From Actinobacteria bacterium OK074 (GTDB lineage Bacteria > Actinomycetota > Actinomycetes > Streptomycetales > Streptomycetaceae), in contig LJCV01000266.1 of assembly GCA_001298575.1 (NCBI GenBank), positions 1-62,223 of the forward strand: 62,223 bases of DNA, written 5' to 3'. The notes under the pieces are model-generated. The model saw only the letters and a program-made list of their open reading frames with translations, searched no databases and was not told the DNA's origin. The translations under genes and the position numbers were made by a program. Positions 1 through 8,314 of the stretch are shown here, one piece after another (within the stretch, counting starts at the first letter, position 1; every line of letters begins with the position of its first letter).

Positions 1-1109
1 CACCCCCCAGCCAACGTCAAAGCCCGATCCACCCCCAACAAGAACCGATTCACCGTCACCCGATCCCGCACAGCGATCCGCAACCACTCCTCCCCCAGCC
101 CCGGAAACGTATCCCCCCGCCGCACGGCAAACCCCAAATCCCGCAAATGCCGCCGCACCGCACCCCCCCGAGACACCCGCACCAACACAAACGGCCCCGC
201 CGCAGGCTCCACCACCTCCAACCCATCCACCCCGAACTCCCGCAACCCCGCCACCAGATGATCCCGATCCGCAGCGATCCGCCGAGCCGCCAGCTCCGCC
301 TCCACCACCGCCGCCCCCGACACACACGCCTCCGCGGCCACCAACGCGGGCGTGGACACGGGCCACAACGGCTGCACCCGCTCCAGCGCGGCGATCGTCT
401 CGGGCGCCGCGAGCACGTACCCGATCCGCAACCCCGCCAGCCCCCACGTCTTCGTGAGACTGCGCAACACCACGAGCCCGGGCACGTCCACCCGCCCGGC
501 CAACGCCTCCGCCTCACCCGGCACCGCGTCCATGAACGCCTCGTCCACGACCAACGTCCGCCCGGGCCGCGCGAGTTGGGCGATGACCGAGGCGGGATGC
601 AGCACGGACGTCGGATTGGTCGGGTTGCCGACGACGACGAGGTCGGCGTCCTCGGGCACCGCCGCCGGATCCAGCCGGAACCCCTCCTCGGCCCGCAGCA
701 GCACCCGGTCCACACTGTGCCCGGCATCCCGCAACGCGGCCTCGGGTTCGGTGAACTGCGGGTGCACGACCACGGGTTGACGGACCTTCAGGGCGCGCGC
801 GAGCAGCACGAACGCCTCCGCGGCCCCGGCCGTGAGCAACACCCGCTCCACCGGCAGCCCGTGCCGCGCGGCCACCGCGGCCCGTGCCGCCCGCCCGTCG
901 GGATAGGCGGCAAGTCCGGTCAGCGAGGCGGCGATCCGCTCCCGCAGCCACGCCGGAGGCGTGTCCGCCCGGACGTTCACGGCGAGATCGACAAGCCCCG
1001 AACCGCCGTCACGCACCTCGGCATCACCGTGATGCCGCAGATCATGCGTACCCCCTGGCTCATCGGGCACTCTGTCCCCGGCGTCGTCGCCCGTGCCATC
1101 AGTGCGCAT
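1..1109 (-). CDS. cobC: CobC-type PLP-dependent aminotransferase/decarboxylase (3' end cut by window)
   Basis: Fold-type I PLP enzyme of the histidinol-phosphate aminotransferase family, in the branch (Rv2231c type) annotated CobC. It is thought to make the aminopropanol phosphate arm for the lower ligand of B12. Translated from the ATG at 1109, the protein shows VVVGNPTNPTS (cofactor-binding Asn loop), VVDEAFMD, and SLTKTWGLAGLRIGY, whose lysine should carry PLP. About 369 codons are present and the reading frame runs off position 1, so only the last residues are missing. The start overlaps the cbiX stop by 11 nt, so it is the last gene seen of the left cob operon. Family assignment is firm; the exact substrate is inferred from context. 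Confidence 0.88.
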   Translation of the reverse strand, partial: MRTDGTGDDAGDRVPDEPGGTHDLRHHGDAEVRDGGSGLVDLAVNVRADTPPAWLRERIAASLTGLAAYPDGRAARAAVAARHGLPVERVLLTAGAAEAFVLLARALKVRQPVVVHPQFTEPEAALRDAGHSVDRVLLRAEEGFRLDPAAVPEDADLVVVGNPTNPTSVLHPASVIAQLARPGRTLVVDEAFMDAVPGEAEALAGRVDVPGLVVLRSLTKTWGLAGLRIGYVLAAPETIAALERVQPLWPVSTPALVAAEACVSGAAVVEAELAARRIAADRDHLVAGLREFGVDGLEVVEPAAGPFVLVRVSRGGAVRRHLRDLGFAVRRGDTFPGLGEEWLRIAVRDRVTVNRFLLGVDRALTLAGG

Positions 1110-2040
1110 GGGAGTGGGCGTGCCCGTCGTGGTGGTGGGCACCGTGCCCGTGCCCGTGGTCGTGACCGTCGTCGTCCGGGTGGAAGTGCGGCTGCTGCGC
1201 CAGCCCCACCTTGTCCTCGAACCCCGGCAGCGCGATCCGGTAGACGCACGAGTCGCAGTTCATCCGCAGATCACCCTCCACCGCCTCGTGGTACCGCTCC
1301 ATCACCAGGTCGAGCAACTCCGGCTCCGGGCCGATGACTTCGGCCGACCGCACGTCGATGTCCGGGTGCGCGGCGGCCCACCCCTCGGTCTGCTGCCGCA
1401 CCCGCTCCGGCAGGATCCCGGTGAACAGGAAGTACGGCAGCACGACGATCCGCCGCGCCCCCAGCATCACGCACCGGTCGAGCCCGCTGGGCACGTCCGG
1501 CGCGGCCAGCGACACGAACGCCGTCTCCACCCCCGCGTACCCGCGCCCCTCCCACAACAGCCGTGCCGCCTTGTGGACTTCGGCGTTGGCGTCGGGATCC
1601 GTCGACCCGCGCCCCACGAGCAGCACGGTCACGTCGGCCCGGTCCTCGGGTGTGCGCCCGGCGGTGCCCAGGACTTCGTCGAGCCGCCGCTCCAGCACGC
1701 TCAGCAGCGCCGGATGCGGGCCGAGCGGGCGCCCGTACGCGTACGAGATCCCGGGGTGCCGCTCCTTCTCCCGGGTCAGTGCCGCGGGTATGTCCCCCTT
1801 GGCGTGCCCGGCGGACACCAGCATCAGCGGTACGGCGGCGAACCGGCGCACCCCGCGCTCCACCAGCTCGGTCACCGCGTCGCCCAGCGGCGGCGGCGAC
1901 AGCTCGATGAAGCCGCCCGCTACGGGCAGTTCGGGGTGGCGGCGCCCCAACTCCCGTACGAAGTCGCGGAACGCCTCGGCTCCGGCATCGTCACGGGTGC
2001 CATGACCGGCGATGAGCAGGGCGGGCGGCGGGGTGGTCAC
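1099..2040 (-). CDS. cbiX: Sirohydrochlorin chelatase CbiX, long form with His-rich tail
   Basis: This inserts a metal (cobalt, or iron for siroheme) into sirohydrochlorin. The 313-residue protein has two CbiX-like halves: the first opens with LLIAGHGTRD, containing the chelatase His, and the second contains VLLVGRGSTD. A MNCDSCVYR segment near the C-terminus could bind an Fe-S cluster. The protein ends in a His/Asp/Gly tail with about a dozen histidines, probably for metal binding or storage. The GTG start forms a GTGA overlap with the cobH stop. Its presence beside a CobN-type chelatase makes the pathway look mixed. Siroheme versus B12 use cannot be decided from sequence alone. Confidence 0.88.
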   Translation of the reverse strand: MTTPPPALLIAGHGTRDDAGAEAFRDFVRELGRRHPELPVAGGFIELSPPPLGDAVTELVERGVRRFAAVPLMLVSAGHAKGDIPAALTREKERHPGISYAYGRPLGPHPALLSVLERRLDEVLGTAGRTPEDRADVTVLLVGRGSTDPDANAEVHKAARLLWEGRGYAGVETAFVSLAAPDVPSGLDRCVMLGARRIVVLPYFLFTGILPERVRQQTEGWAAAHPDIDVRSAEVIGPEPELLDLVMERYHEAVEGDLRMNCDSCVYRIALPGFEDKVGLAQQPHFHPDDDGHDHGHGHGAHHHDGHAHSHAH

Positions 2041-2645
2041 GATGTCTCCTCAGACAGTTCAGTCGCTTCGAGGGGCGAAGTGGGGTGGTACAGCAGGGCG
2101 TTGAACGCGGCTGCGGCGACCGCCGAGCCGCCCTTCTCGGACACGTTGCTGACGGCGGGCAGCCCGCTCGCGCGCAACGCGGCCTTGGACTCGGCCGCCC
2201 CGACGAACCCGACGGGCAGCCCGACGACGAGCGCGGGCGCGGCGTCCAGCGTCAGCAACTCCTCCAGCGCGGTGGGCGCACAGCCGATCACCCACAGCGC
2301 TCCGGGGCCGACCTGCTCGTACGCGAGCCGCACCGCATGGGCCGAACGGGTCAGCCCAGGGCCGGACTTGGCGTCCTTCAGACGGCAGACGGTTTCCCGC
2401 CGGGTGATCCCGGCGGCCACCATCTCCACGTCCACGACCACCGGCGCCCCGGCGTGCAGCGCGGCGTGCGCCTTGGCCAACTCGCCCTCGTCCAGGACGA
2501 GATCGCTCGCGTACTCCAGATCCGCGGCGGAGTGGACGACCCGCTCCACGACCGCCCGGGTCAGCGGCGGGAAGTGCGAGGTGTCCAGCCGGGCCCGTAG
2601 CCGCCGGAAGGACTCCTGCTCGATCGGGTGGATCACGCGGTTCAC
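2037..2645 (-). CDS. cobH: Precorrin-8X methylmutase
   Basis: CobH/CbiC moves a methyl group from C-11 to C-12 of precorrin-8X to give hydrogenobyrinate. It acts in the cytoplasm. The 202-residue protein begins VIHPIEQESFRRLRARLD, typical of the family with its catalytic His near the N-terminus, and contains VIGCAPTAL and GLPVGFVGAAESK. The GTG at 2645 was chosen because it overlaps the preceding stop (GTGA); the open frame upstream is only the shadow of the cobJ gene. Length and conserved blocks are normal for the family. Confidence 0.93.
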   Translation of the reverse strand: MNRVIHPIEQESFRRLRARLDTSHFPPLTRAVVERVVHSAADLEYASDLVLDEGELAKAHAALHAGAPVVVDVEMVAAGITRRETVCRLKDAKSGPGLTRSAHAVRLAYEQVGPGALWVIGCAPTALEELLTLDAAPALVVGLPVGFVGAAESKAALRASGLPAVSNVSEKGGSAVAAAAFNALLYHPTSPLEATELSEETS

Positions 2646-4345
2646 TTCGGCTCCTCCTGCCAGCGGTAGCCGCGGGGCGTCACCATGCGCCCCGCGATCT
2701 GCCGGGTCGCCGTGTTGCCCACGGTGACGACGGTCATCATGTCGACCGTCGCCGCGTCGAGCGAGCCCAGCGTCGTCACCCGGCTCGACTCGTCGGACCG
2801 CGACGCGTTGCGGACGACACCGACGGGCGTCGCCGGCTCCCGGTGCCCGGCGAGGATCGCCAGCGCCTTCGGCAACTGCCAGTCGCGGCCCCGGCTGCGC
2901 GGGTTGTAGAAGGTGACCACGATGTCGGCCTCCGCCGCCGCCCGCACCCGCCGCTCGATGACCTCCCACGGCGTGTGCAGGTCGGACAGGCTGATCGACA
3001 CGTGGTCGTGGCCCAGCGGCGCGCCCAGGATCGCGGCCGCCGCGAGCGCGGCGGTGACCCCCGGCACCCCGACGACGTCGATGTCGTCGGACGCCTCGGC
3101 GAGCGCGGGCGAGGCCATCGCGTACACGCCCGCGTCCCCGCTGCCGATCAGCGCGACGGCGTGCCCCCTGCGGGCCTCGGCCACGGCCGTGCGGGCCCGT
3201 TCCTCCTCGGCCCCGAGCCCGGACTCCAGGACCAGGGTGCCCGGCCGCAGCAGGTCGCGGATCTGGTCGACGTACTGGTCGAGCCCCACGAGCACGGCGG
3301 CGCCCCGCAGTTCGGCCCGCGCGCGCGGCGTCAGCAGGTCCCGGGCGCCAGGGCCGAGCCCCACCACGGCCAGCCGCCCCCGCCCCGGCCGCCGTACGAC
3401 GGCACAGGTCGCCATCGCGGGCGCCCCGTCCGCCCGCGCCGACTTCCGCTTGGGGACGAGGAGTTCACCCCCACGCACCAGCGCCGCGGCCTCCGCGACG
3501 GAGGGCGTGCCGACGGCGGCGAGCGGCGCGGCGGACGGGTTCGGCACCTCGACCGCGGCCAACTCCCCGGCGGAGTACGTGCGAAGAGGCACCCCGAGCC
3601 GCTCGGCCGCCGCGACGAGACCGGGCTCGTCCGACTTGGCGTCCACGGTGGCGAGTTCGGCGAGCGACGCCGGGGAGAGCCCGGCCTCGCGCAGGGTGCC
3701 TTCGACCAGCCCGAGCACCTCGTCGACGGGCGCGCCCTTGGAGGCCCCGACCCCGACGACGAGCGACGGTGGCCGCAACAGCACTTCCCGCTCGGCGAGT
3801 TCGACGACACGGTCGGTCACCCGGACGGTGTACGACCCCTGCTGCGCGGACCCTTTTGTGAGGGGTAGCGGCGGCAACGGCCACGCCACCTCCGCCACCA
3901 GCGCGACCGCCTCGCCGTCCAGCAACGCCCGCGAGACCCCGGCGACATCCCCCTCCACCGGCAGCCCGAGCGTGTCCAGCCCCGGCACCCCCACCGCGTC
4001 CGTGGCCGTCGTCACCACGGGCTCGGCCCCCAGCAACTCCCCGACCTCCACGGCGAGTTCATTGGCCCCACCGCCGTGCCCGCCCACCAGCGACACGGCG
4101 AACCGGCCGGCCTCGTCGACACACACCACACCGGGGTCGGACGCCTTGTCGGACAGCAGCGGCGCGACCAGCCGCACCACGGCACCCGTCGCGAGGAAAC
4201 ACACGAGCTGCTCGCACTCCGCGAACGCGGCCCGCACGGCCTCCCCGACGGGGCCGCCGTACACCCGCGTACGCCCCGGCCACGCCGCGGCCAGCCGGTC
4301 ACGCGCCGCCGCGCCCGCTGCCGTGGCGGAAATCAGGCCGATCAC
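2642..4345 (-). CDS. cobJ: CbiG-CobJ fusion: cobalamin protein CbiG / precorrin-3B C17-methyltransferase
   Basis: This is a bifunctional ring-contraction enzyme of 567 residues. Residues 1 to about 310 match CbiG (MIGLISATAAG, FLATGAVVRLVAPLL, VSLVGGHGGGANELA, then a C-terminal CbiG block LVVGVGASKGAPVDEV). From about 335 onward it is an SAM-dependent methyltransferase of the CobJ/CbiH type (LAVVGLGPGARDLLT, ALIGSGDAGVYAMA, FYNPRSRGRDWQL). CbiG opens the delta-lactone in the anaerobic route, whereas CobJ methylates C-17 and contracts the ring. The fusion is common in actinobacteria. The GTG start overlaps the cobL stop by 4 nt, and cobH follows with another 4-nt overlap. Confidence 0.92.
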   Translation of the reverse strand: MIGLISATAAGAAARDRLAAAWPGRTRVYGGPVGEAVRAAFAECEQLVCFLATGAVVRLVAPLLSDKASDPGVVCVDEAGRFAVSLVGGHGGGANELAVEVGELLGAEPVVTTATDAVGVPGLDTLGLPVEGDVAGVSRALLDGEAVALVAEVAWPLPPLPLTKGSAQQGSYTVRVTDRVVELAEREVLLRPPSLVVGVGASKGAPVDEVLGLVEGTLREAGLSPASLAELATVDAKSDEPGLVAAAERLGVPLRTYSAGELAAVEVPNPSAAPLAAVGTPSVAEAAALVRGGELLVPKRKSARADGAPAMATCAVVRRPGRGRLAVVGLGPGARDLLTPRARAELRGAAVLVGLDQYVDQIRDLLRPGTLVLESGLGAEEERARTAVAEARRGHAVALIGSGDAGVYAMASPALAEASDDIDVVGVPGVTAALAAAAILGAPLGHDHVSISLSDLHTPWEVIERRVRAAAEADIVVTFYNPRSRGRDWQLPKALAILAGHREPATPVGVVRNASRSDESSRVTTLGSLDAATVDMMTVVTVGNTATRQIAGRMVTPRGYRWQEEPK

Positions 4346-5670
4346 TGAGCAACTCCTTCACTGCCACCAGGTGTTGAAGGGCGGACGCCCCACAACAGGA
4401 AAACCGGATTGGTCGCCGCCAGCCGGGTCACATCACCCGGCAGCGGCGCCAGCCGGGAGGACTGCAACAGCACCCCGTCGCAGGCGAACCCGGCCTCGAC
4501 CAGCGCCGCACGCGCCGCGGGCACCCGGTCGAGCGCGGCCATCGCGACGACCACCGCCCGCCGCGCCCGCCGCGCGCACGCCGTGACGACGGCGGGCAGC
4601 TCACGCCCCCCGCCGCCGACGAACACCGCGTCAGGATCGTCGAGTTGGTCCAGCGCGGCGGGCGCCGAGCCGTGCACGACCTGCACGTCGACCCCGTGCG
4701 CGACGGCGTTGGCCCGCACCCTCTCGACCCCGTCCGCCGTCTTCTCCACGGCGCTGACGGCCGCCCCCAGCCGCGCGCACTCCACGGCCACCGACCCCGA
4801 CCCGGCGCCCACGTCCCAGACCAGGTCGCCCAGCCGCGGCCCGAGCCGAGCCAGCGCCAGCGCCCGCACCTCGAACTTGGTGATCATCGAGTCGCGGTGC
4901 GCGAACTCGCTCTCGTCCAGGCCCCATTGAGCGACCCCGACGGCCGCGCCACCACCGATCGTGCGCACCGGCGCGACCTCGCGCGCCGCGTCCAGGCACA
5001 GCACCACGCTCACCGCCGTACCCCAGTCCCGTTCGGCGGCCTCGGCGGGCGAGACCCGCTCGACGCGCTCGCGCGCCGGATCGCCGAGCGCGGAGGCGAC
5101 GACGAGCACACGGCTGGGCGCCGTCCGCGCGAGCGCGGCGCCCAGCTCGGCGGGCCCGGCGCCCGGACCGGTCAGCACGGCCACCTTCGGCCGCGCCCGG
5201 CACACGTTCACCGCGGTACGAAGCTCCCGCCCGTGCGCGCTCACGACCACCGCGTCGTCCCAGGTCAGCCCCTGCCGCGCGAACGCGGCGGCGACGGAGG
5301 ACACCCCGGGCCGCACGTCCAGGGCAGCCGCCCCGAACCGCTCGGCCAGCGCCCGCACGATCCCGAAGAACCCCGGATCCCCGGAGGCCAGCACGACCAC
5401 GGGCGCCTGCTTCCGCACACACCGCTCGACGGCATCGAGCGCGGGCGCGAGCGGCCCGAGCACGACCTCCTCCGCCGCCTCGGGCAGCCAGGCCCGTACG
5501 GCGTCGAGGTGCCGTCGCCCGCCCACCACGAGCCCCGCCGCGGCCAGCACGGCCTCGGCGTCCGGGGCGAGGGGCGCCCCCGTGCCCGTACCGAAGACGG
5601 TGATCGCCGCGGTGACCGGGGCGGTGGCGGGAGTGGCGACGGGCGCGGTGCCCGGGGCGGCGGCGGTCAC
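4342..5670 (-). CDS. cobL: Precorrin-6Y C5,15-methyltransferase (decarboxylating), CbiE-CbiT fusion
   Basis: CobL methylates C-5 and C-15 and decarboxylates the C-12 acetate of precorrin-6Y. The 442-residue protein has an N-terminal CbiE domain (ITVFGTGTGAPL, VLASGDPGFFGI, VRPGVSSVAAAFA) and a C-terminal CbiT methyltransferase domain whose SAM motif is DLVWDVGAGSGSVAVE, followed by the FVGGGG block. The GTG at 5670 was chosen for its 4-nt overlap with cobM; the longer open frame upstream lies inside cobM. The N-terminal 20 residues are an Ala/Pro/Thr repeat with no known role. Confidence 0.92.
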   Translation of the reverse strand: MTAAAPGTAPVATPATAPVTAAITVFGTGTGAPLAPDAEAVLAAAGLVVGGRRHLDAVRAWLPEAAEEVVLGPLAPALDAVERCVRKQAPVVVLASGDPGFFGIVRALAERFGAAALDVRPGVSSVAAAFARQGLTWDDAVVVSAHGRELRTAVNVCRARPKVAVLTGPGAGPAELGAALARTAPSRVLVVASALGDPARERVERVSPAEAAERDWGTAVSVVLCLDAAREVAPVRTIGGGAAVGVAQWGLDESEFAHRDSMITKFEVRALALARLGPRLGDLVWDVGAGSGSVAVECARLGAAVSAVEKTADGVERVRANAVAHGVDVQVVHGSAPAALDQLDDPDAVFVGGGGRELPAVVTACARRARRAVVVAMAALDRVPAARAALVEAGFACDGVLLQSSRLAPLPGDVTRLAATNPVFLLWGVRPSTPGGSEGVAQ

Positions 5671-6494
5671 GGCTTGGCACCCCGCGCGCGCAGGGCTTTG
5701 CGGGCCTCCGGGTCGGCCTTGCGGTAGCCGTGGAAATGACCGGGGTGGTAGAGGTGCGACCGCGTGCCCTCGGCGGCGAGCGCCGGGCCGACCAGGAAGA
5801 GCGTGTGCTTCCAGAGCTTGTGCTCCTTGACGGTCTCCTCCAGCGTCTCGACGGTGCAGCGGACGATCAGCTCCTCCGGCCAGGTCGCCTGATACGCGAC
5901 GACGACGGGTGTGGCCGCCGGGTACCCGCCCTCCAGCAGCTCCCGCACCAACTGCCCGCTGCGCGCGGCCGACAGGAAGATCGCCATGGTGGTGCCGTGC
6001 CGCGCGAACTCCCGCACCTCCTCGCCGGGCGGCATCGGCGTCTTGCCACCGCCTAGCCGGGTGAGGACGACGGACTGCGCGACCTCGGGAATGGTCAGCT
6101 CGCGCTGCGCGAGCGCGGCGACCGCGGAGAAAGCGGACACACCGGGCACGACCTCGGTCTCGATCCCGATCGCGGCACACCGGTCGAGCTGCTCCTGCGT
6201 ACCGCCCCAGAGCGCGGGGTCGCCGGAGTGGATTCGGGCCACCCGCAGCCCTTCGGCACGGGCCCGCTCGTAGACGGCGACGACGTCCTCCAACGACATC
6301 GTCGCCGAGTCCAGCACCTCCGCCCCTTCGCGAGCGTGTTCGAGCACCTCGGTCTGCACGAGGCTGGCCGCCCAGATCACGACGTCCGCCTCGGCGATCG
6401 ACCGCGCGGCACGAAACGTCAACAAATCGGCGGCACCGGGCCCGGCACCGACGAAGGTCACCTTGCCGGCGGGGGTGTCGGCCATGGGGGCCAT
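5667..6494 (-). CDS. cobM: Precorrin-4 C11-methyltransferase
   Basis: CobM/CbiF transfers a methyl group from SAM to C-11 of precorrin-4. The 275-residue protein carries KVTFVGAGPGAADLLT at its N-terminus, then IHSGDPALWGG and VVPGVSAFSAVAALAQREL, all typical of this methyltransferase. It is the first gene of the left cob operon. The ATG at 6494 follows a GAGAGG about 10 nt upstream; the ATG at 6485 is an equally possible start, while codons further upstream run into the repeat array. No B12 riboswitch is visible in the 309 nt between this gene and the divergent ZIP gene. Confidence 0.93.
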   Translation of the reverse strand: MAPMADTPAGKVTFVGAGPGAADLLTFRAARSIAEADVVIWAASLVQTEVLEHAREGAEVLDSATMSLEDVVAVYERARAEGLRVARIHSGDPALWGGTQEQLDRCAAIGIETEVVPGVSAFSAVAALAQRELTIPEVAQSVVLTRLGGGKTPMPPGEEVREFARHGTTMAIFLSAARSGQLVRELLEGGYPAATPVVVAYQATWPEELIVRCTVETLEETVKEHKLWKHTLFLVGPALAAEGTRSHLYHPGHFHGYRKADPEARKALRARGAKP

Positions 6495-6540
6495 GGGGGC
6501 GGGTCCTCTCGTGGGGAGTGTGGGGTGTTGGGGTTGTTGG

Positions 6541-6764
6541 AGTGGGTCAACGGTTGTTGGCCGACGGGGGGTGGTCAATGGGTGGTGGTCAGCGAGCGGT
6601 GGTCAACGGTTGTTGGCCAACGACTGTGGGCCAACAGGCATTGGCCAACAAGTGTGGGTCAACGCGTGTTGGCCCACGGCTGTTGGCCCACAGGCGTTGA
6701 CCGTCCGCCCGAAGCCAACAAGTGTTGGCCAACACCTGTTGGCCAACGCCCGTTGACCCACCCG
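6541..6764. repeat. Degenerate tandem array of a ~14-nt palindromic unit (core GTTGGCCAAC)
   Basis: The gap between the divergent cobM and ZIP genes is filled with about fifteen imperfect copies of a unit close to TGTTGGCCAACGCC, spaced 13 to 17 nt apart. Exact copies of the self-complementary core GTTGGCCAAC lie at 6612, 6724 and 6738; the others carry one to three changes. The 14-nt period is not a multiple of three and every frame gives only repeats of Trp, Pro and Gly, so it is not coding. It could be an operator array, a hairpin cluster or a minisatellite. The function is unknown. Confidence 0.85.
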
Positions 6765-6803
6765 GATGTGCGCGAACCACCGTTGATCGGATAGCAAGGC
6801 CCT

Positions 6804-7532
6804 ATGGCGGTCTTCGTCGCGCTCGGCGCGTTTCTGATGACGCTGGCCGGTGGTTGGACGGCGCAGCGTGTGACCGACCGTCGCCACCTCGTCCTGGGGC
6901 TGGCCGGCGGCCTGATGCTGGGCGTGGTCGGCCTGGACCTCCTGCCGGAGGCGCTCGACGCGGCGGGCTCCGAGGTCTTCGGCGTACCGGCCGCGCTGCT
7001 GCTCTTCGTGGCCGGGTTCCTGCTCGCCCATATGGTCGAACGCCTGCTCGCCGCCCGCCGCGCCGCGCACGGCGGCGACGAGCACGACCACCGCGCACCC
7101 GAGGTGGGCCTCACCGCCGCCGCGGCCATGGTCGGGCACAGCGCCATGGACGGCGTCGCGATCGGCGCGGCCTTCCAGGTCGGCGGCGGCATGGGTACCG
7201 CGGTCGCGCTCGCGGTCGTCGCGCACGACTTCGCCGACGGCTTCAACACGTACACGATCACGAGCCTGTACGGCAACGCCCGCCGCAAGGCGCTCACCAT
7301 GCTGTTCGCGGACGCGGTGGCCCCCGTCCTCGGCGCGGCCTCCACCCTCGCGTTCACCATCCCGAAGGAGGCGCTCGGCGGCTATCTCGGCCTCTTCGGC
7401 GGCGTACTCCTCTATCTCGCCGCGGCCGAGATCCTCCCCGAGGCCCACCACGAGCACCCCGCCCGCTCGACCCTGCTGTGCACGATCGCCGGAACGGCGT
7501 TCATCTGGCTGGTGGTGGGCATCGCGAGCTGA
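6804..7532 (+). CDS. ZIP family metal permease, possibly cobalt or zinc uptake
   Basis: Integral membrane transporter of the ZIP (Zrt/Irt-like) family, 242 residues with about eight hydrophobic segments. Family residues visible are MVGHSAMDGVAIGAAF in the fourth membrane helix and VVAHDFADGFNT in the fifth, which form the metal path. The cytosolic loop before them has the short His cluster HGGDEHDHR. It lies between the two cob operons on the opposite strand and converges with cobI. That placement suggests it brings in cobalt for the corrin ring, but zinc or iron cannot be excluded. The upstream array at 6541-6764 may hold its promoter. Confidence 0.85.
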   Translation: MAVFVALGAFLMTLAGGWTAQRVTDRRHLVLGLAGGLMLGVVGLDLLPEALDAAGSEVFGVPAALLLFVAGFLLAHMVERLLAARRAAHGGDEHDHRAPEVGLTAAAAMVGHSAMDGVAIGAAFQVGGGMGTAVALAVVAHDFADGFNTYTITSLYGNARRKALTMLFADAVAPVLGAASTLAFTIPKEALGGYLGLFGGVLLYLAAAEILPEAHHEHPARSTLLCTIAGTAFIWLVVGIAS

Positions 7533-7582
7533 GCCCACGACGCCGGTCGCCGAGGACCTGCCCACCGCTCTCGCCGCGGTCG

Positions 7583-8314
7583 TCACAGCTTCCCGCCACG
7601 TCCGCCCTCGCGCCGCGCCGGCGCGATGAGCGTCGAGAGGTACGGCAGCGGGGCGCCGTCGAGTTCGGCGGCGGGCCGGATCGACTCCTCCGGCAGCCCG
7701 AGCGCCGCCCCCCACACCGCGTCGTCGAGCCGCCCGGCCGCGCGCAGCGCCGCGGCGACCTCCCGCGCCTGCCGCCCGAACTTGTACGCCACCACCGTGC
7801 CGGGCCCGGCCAGCGCCTCCTTGAGCACGGCGGCCCCCGCGGTCACCGGCACCAGCGTCAACGGCTCGGTGCCCTCGGTCAGCACGGCCCCCGACCGCGC
7901 CGCGAGATCCTGCATGGCGGTGATCCCCGGCACGGTCTCCACGACCGTCCCCGGCACCAACTCCGCGACGGTCTGGGCGAGATACGTGAACGTCGAGTAC
8001 ACGTTCGGGTCGCCGATGGTGGCGAAGGCGACCACCGCGTGCTCGCGCAGCAGCTCGGCCACCCGCCCCCCGGCCGCGTCCCAGGCGGCCTCGCGCCGCC
8101 CCCGGTCGGACCGCTCGTTGAGTGCGAACACCACCCGGACGACCTTGCCCGCGTCGACGTAGTGCAACACGGTCGCCTCGGCCCGCCCCCGCTCACCGCT
8201 GTCCATCACGGGTACGACGACGACGTCGGCCGCGCGCAGGGCGTTGACCCCCTTGACGGTCACCAGCTCCGGATCACCGGGCCCGACCCCGACTCCGATC
8301 AGCCTGCTGCTCAT
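7583..8314 (-). CDS. cobI: Precorrin-2 C20-methyltransferase
   Basis: CobI/CbiL uses SAM to methylate C-20 of precorrin-2, an early committed step to B12. The 243-residue protein starts MSSRLIGVGVGPGDPELVTVKG, the signature of the family, and has ATIGDPNVYSTFTYL and VPGITAMQDLAA. The ATG at 8314 overlaps the cobB stop (ATGA); the open frame upstream is a shadow of cobB. It is the last gene of the right cob operon and ends about 50 nt from the convergent ZIP gene. Confidence 0.93.
   Translation of the reverse strand: MSSRLIGVGVGPGDPELVTVKGVNALRAADVVVVPVMDSGERGRAEATVLHYVDAGKVVRVVFALNERSDRGRREAAWDAAGGRVAELLREHAVVAFATIGDPNVYSTFTYLAQTVAELVPGTVVETVPGITAMQDLAARSGAVLTEGTEPLTLVPVTAGAAVLKEALAGPGTVVAYKFGRQAREVAAALRAAGRLDDAVWGAALGLPEESIRPAAELDGAPLPYLSTLIAPARREGGRGGKL

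Noticed and set aside
147..1337. Long plus-strand frame over cobC and cbiX
   Set aside because: Arg/Pro/His-rich antisense translation; the minus frame shows clear CobC motifs.
6541..6764. Repeat array considered as a CRISPR
   Set aside because: Units are 14 nt, head to tail, with no unique spacers and no cas genes nearby.
6495..6803. Search by eye for a second cobalamin riboswitch ahead of cobM
   Set aside because: No GCCACTG-type B12 box or GGTGCGAATCCGG core is present on either strand.
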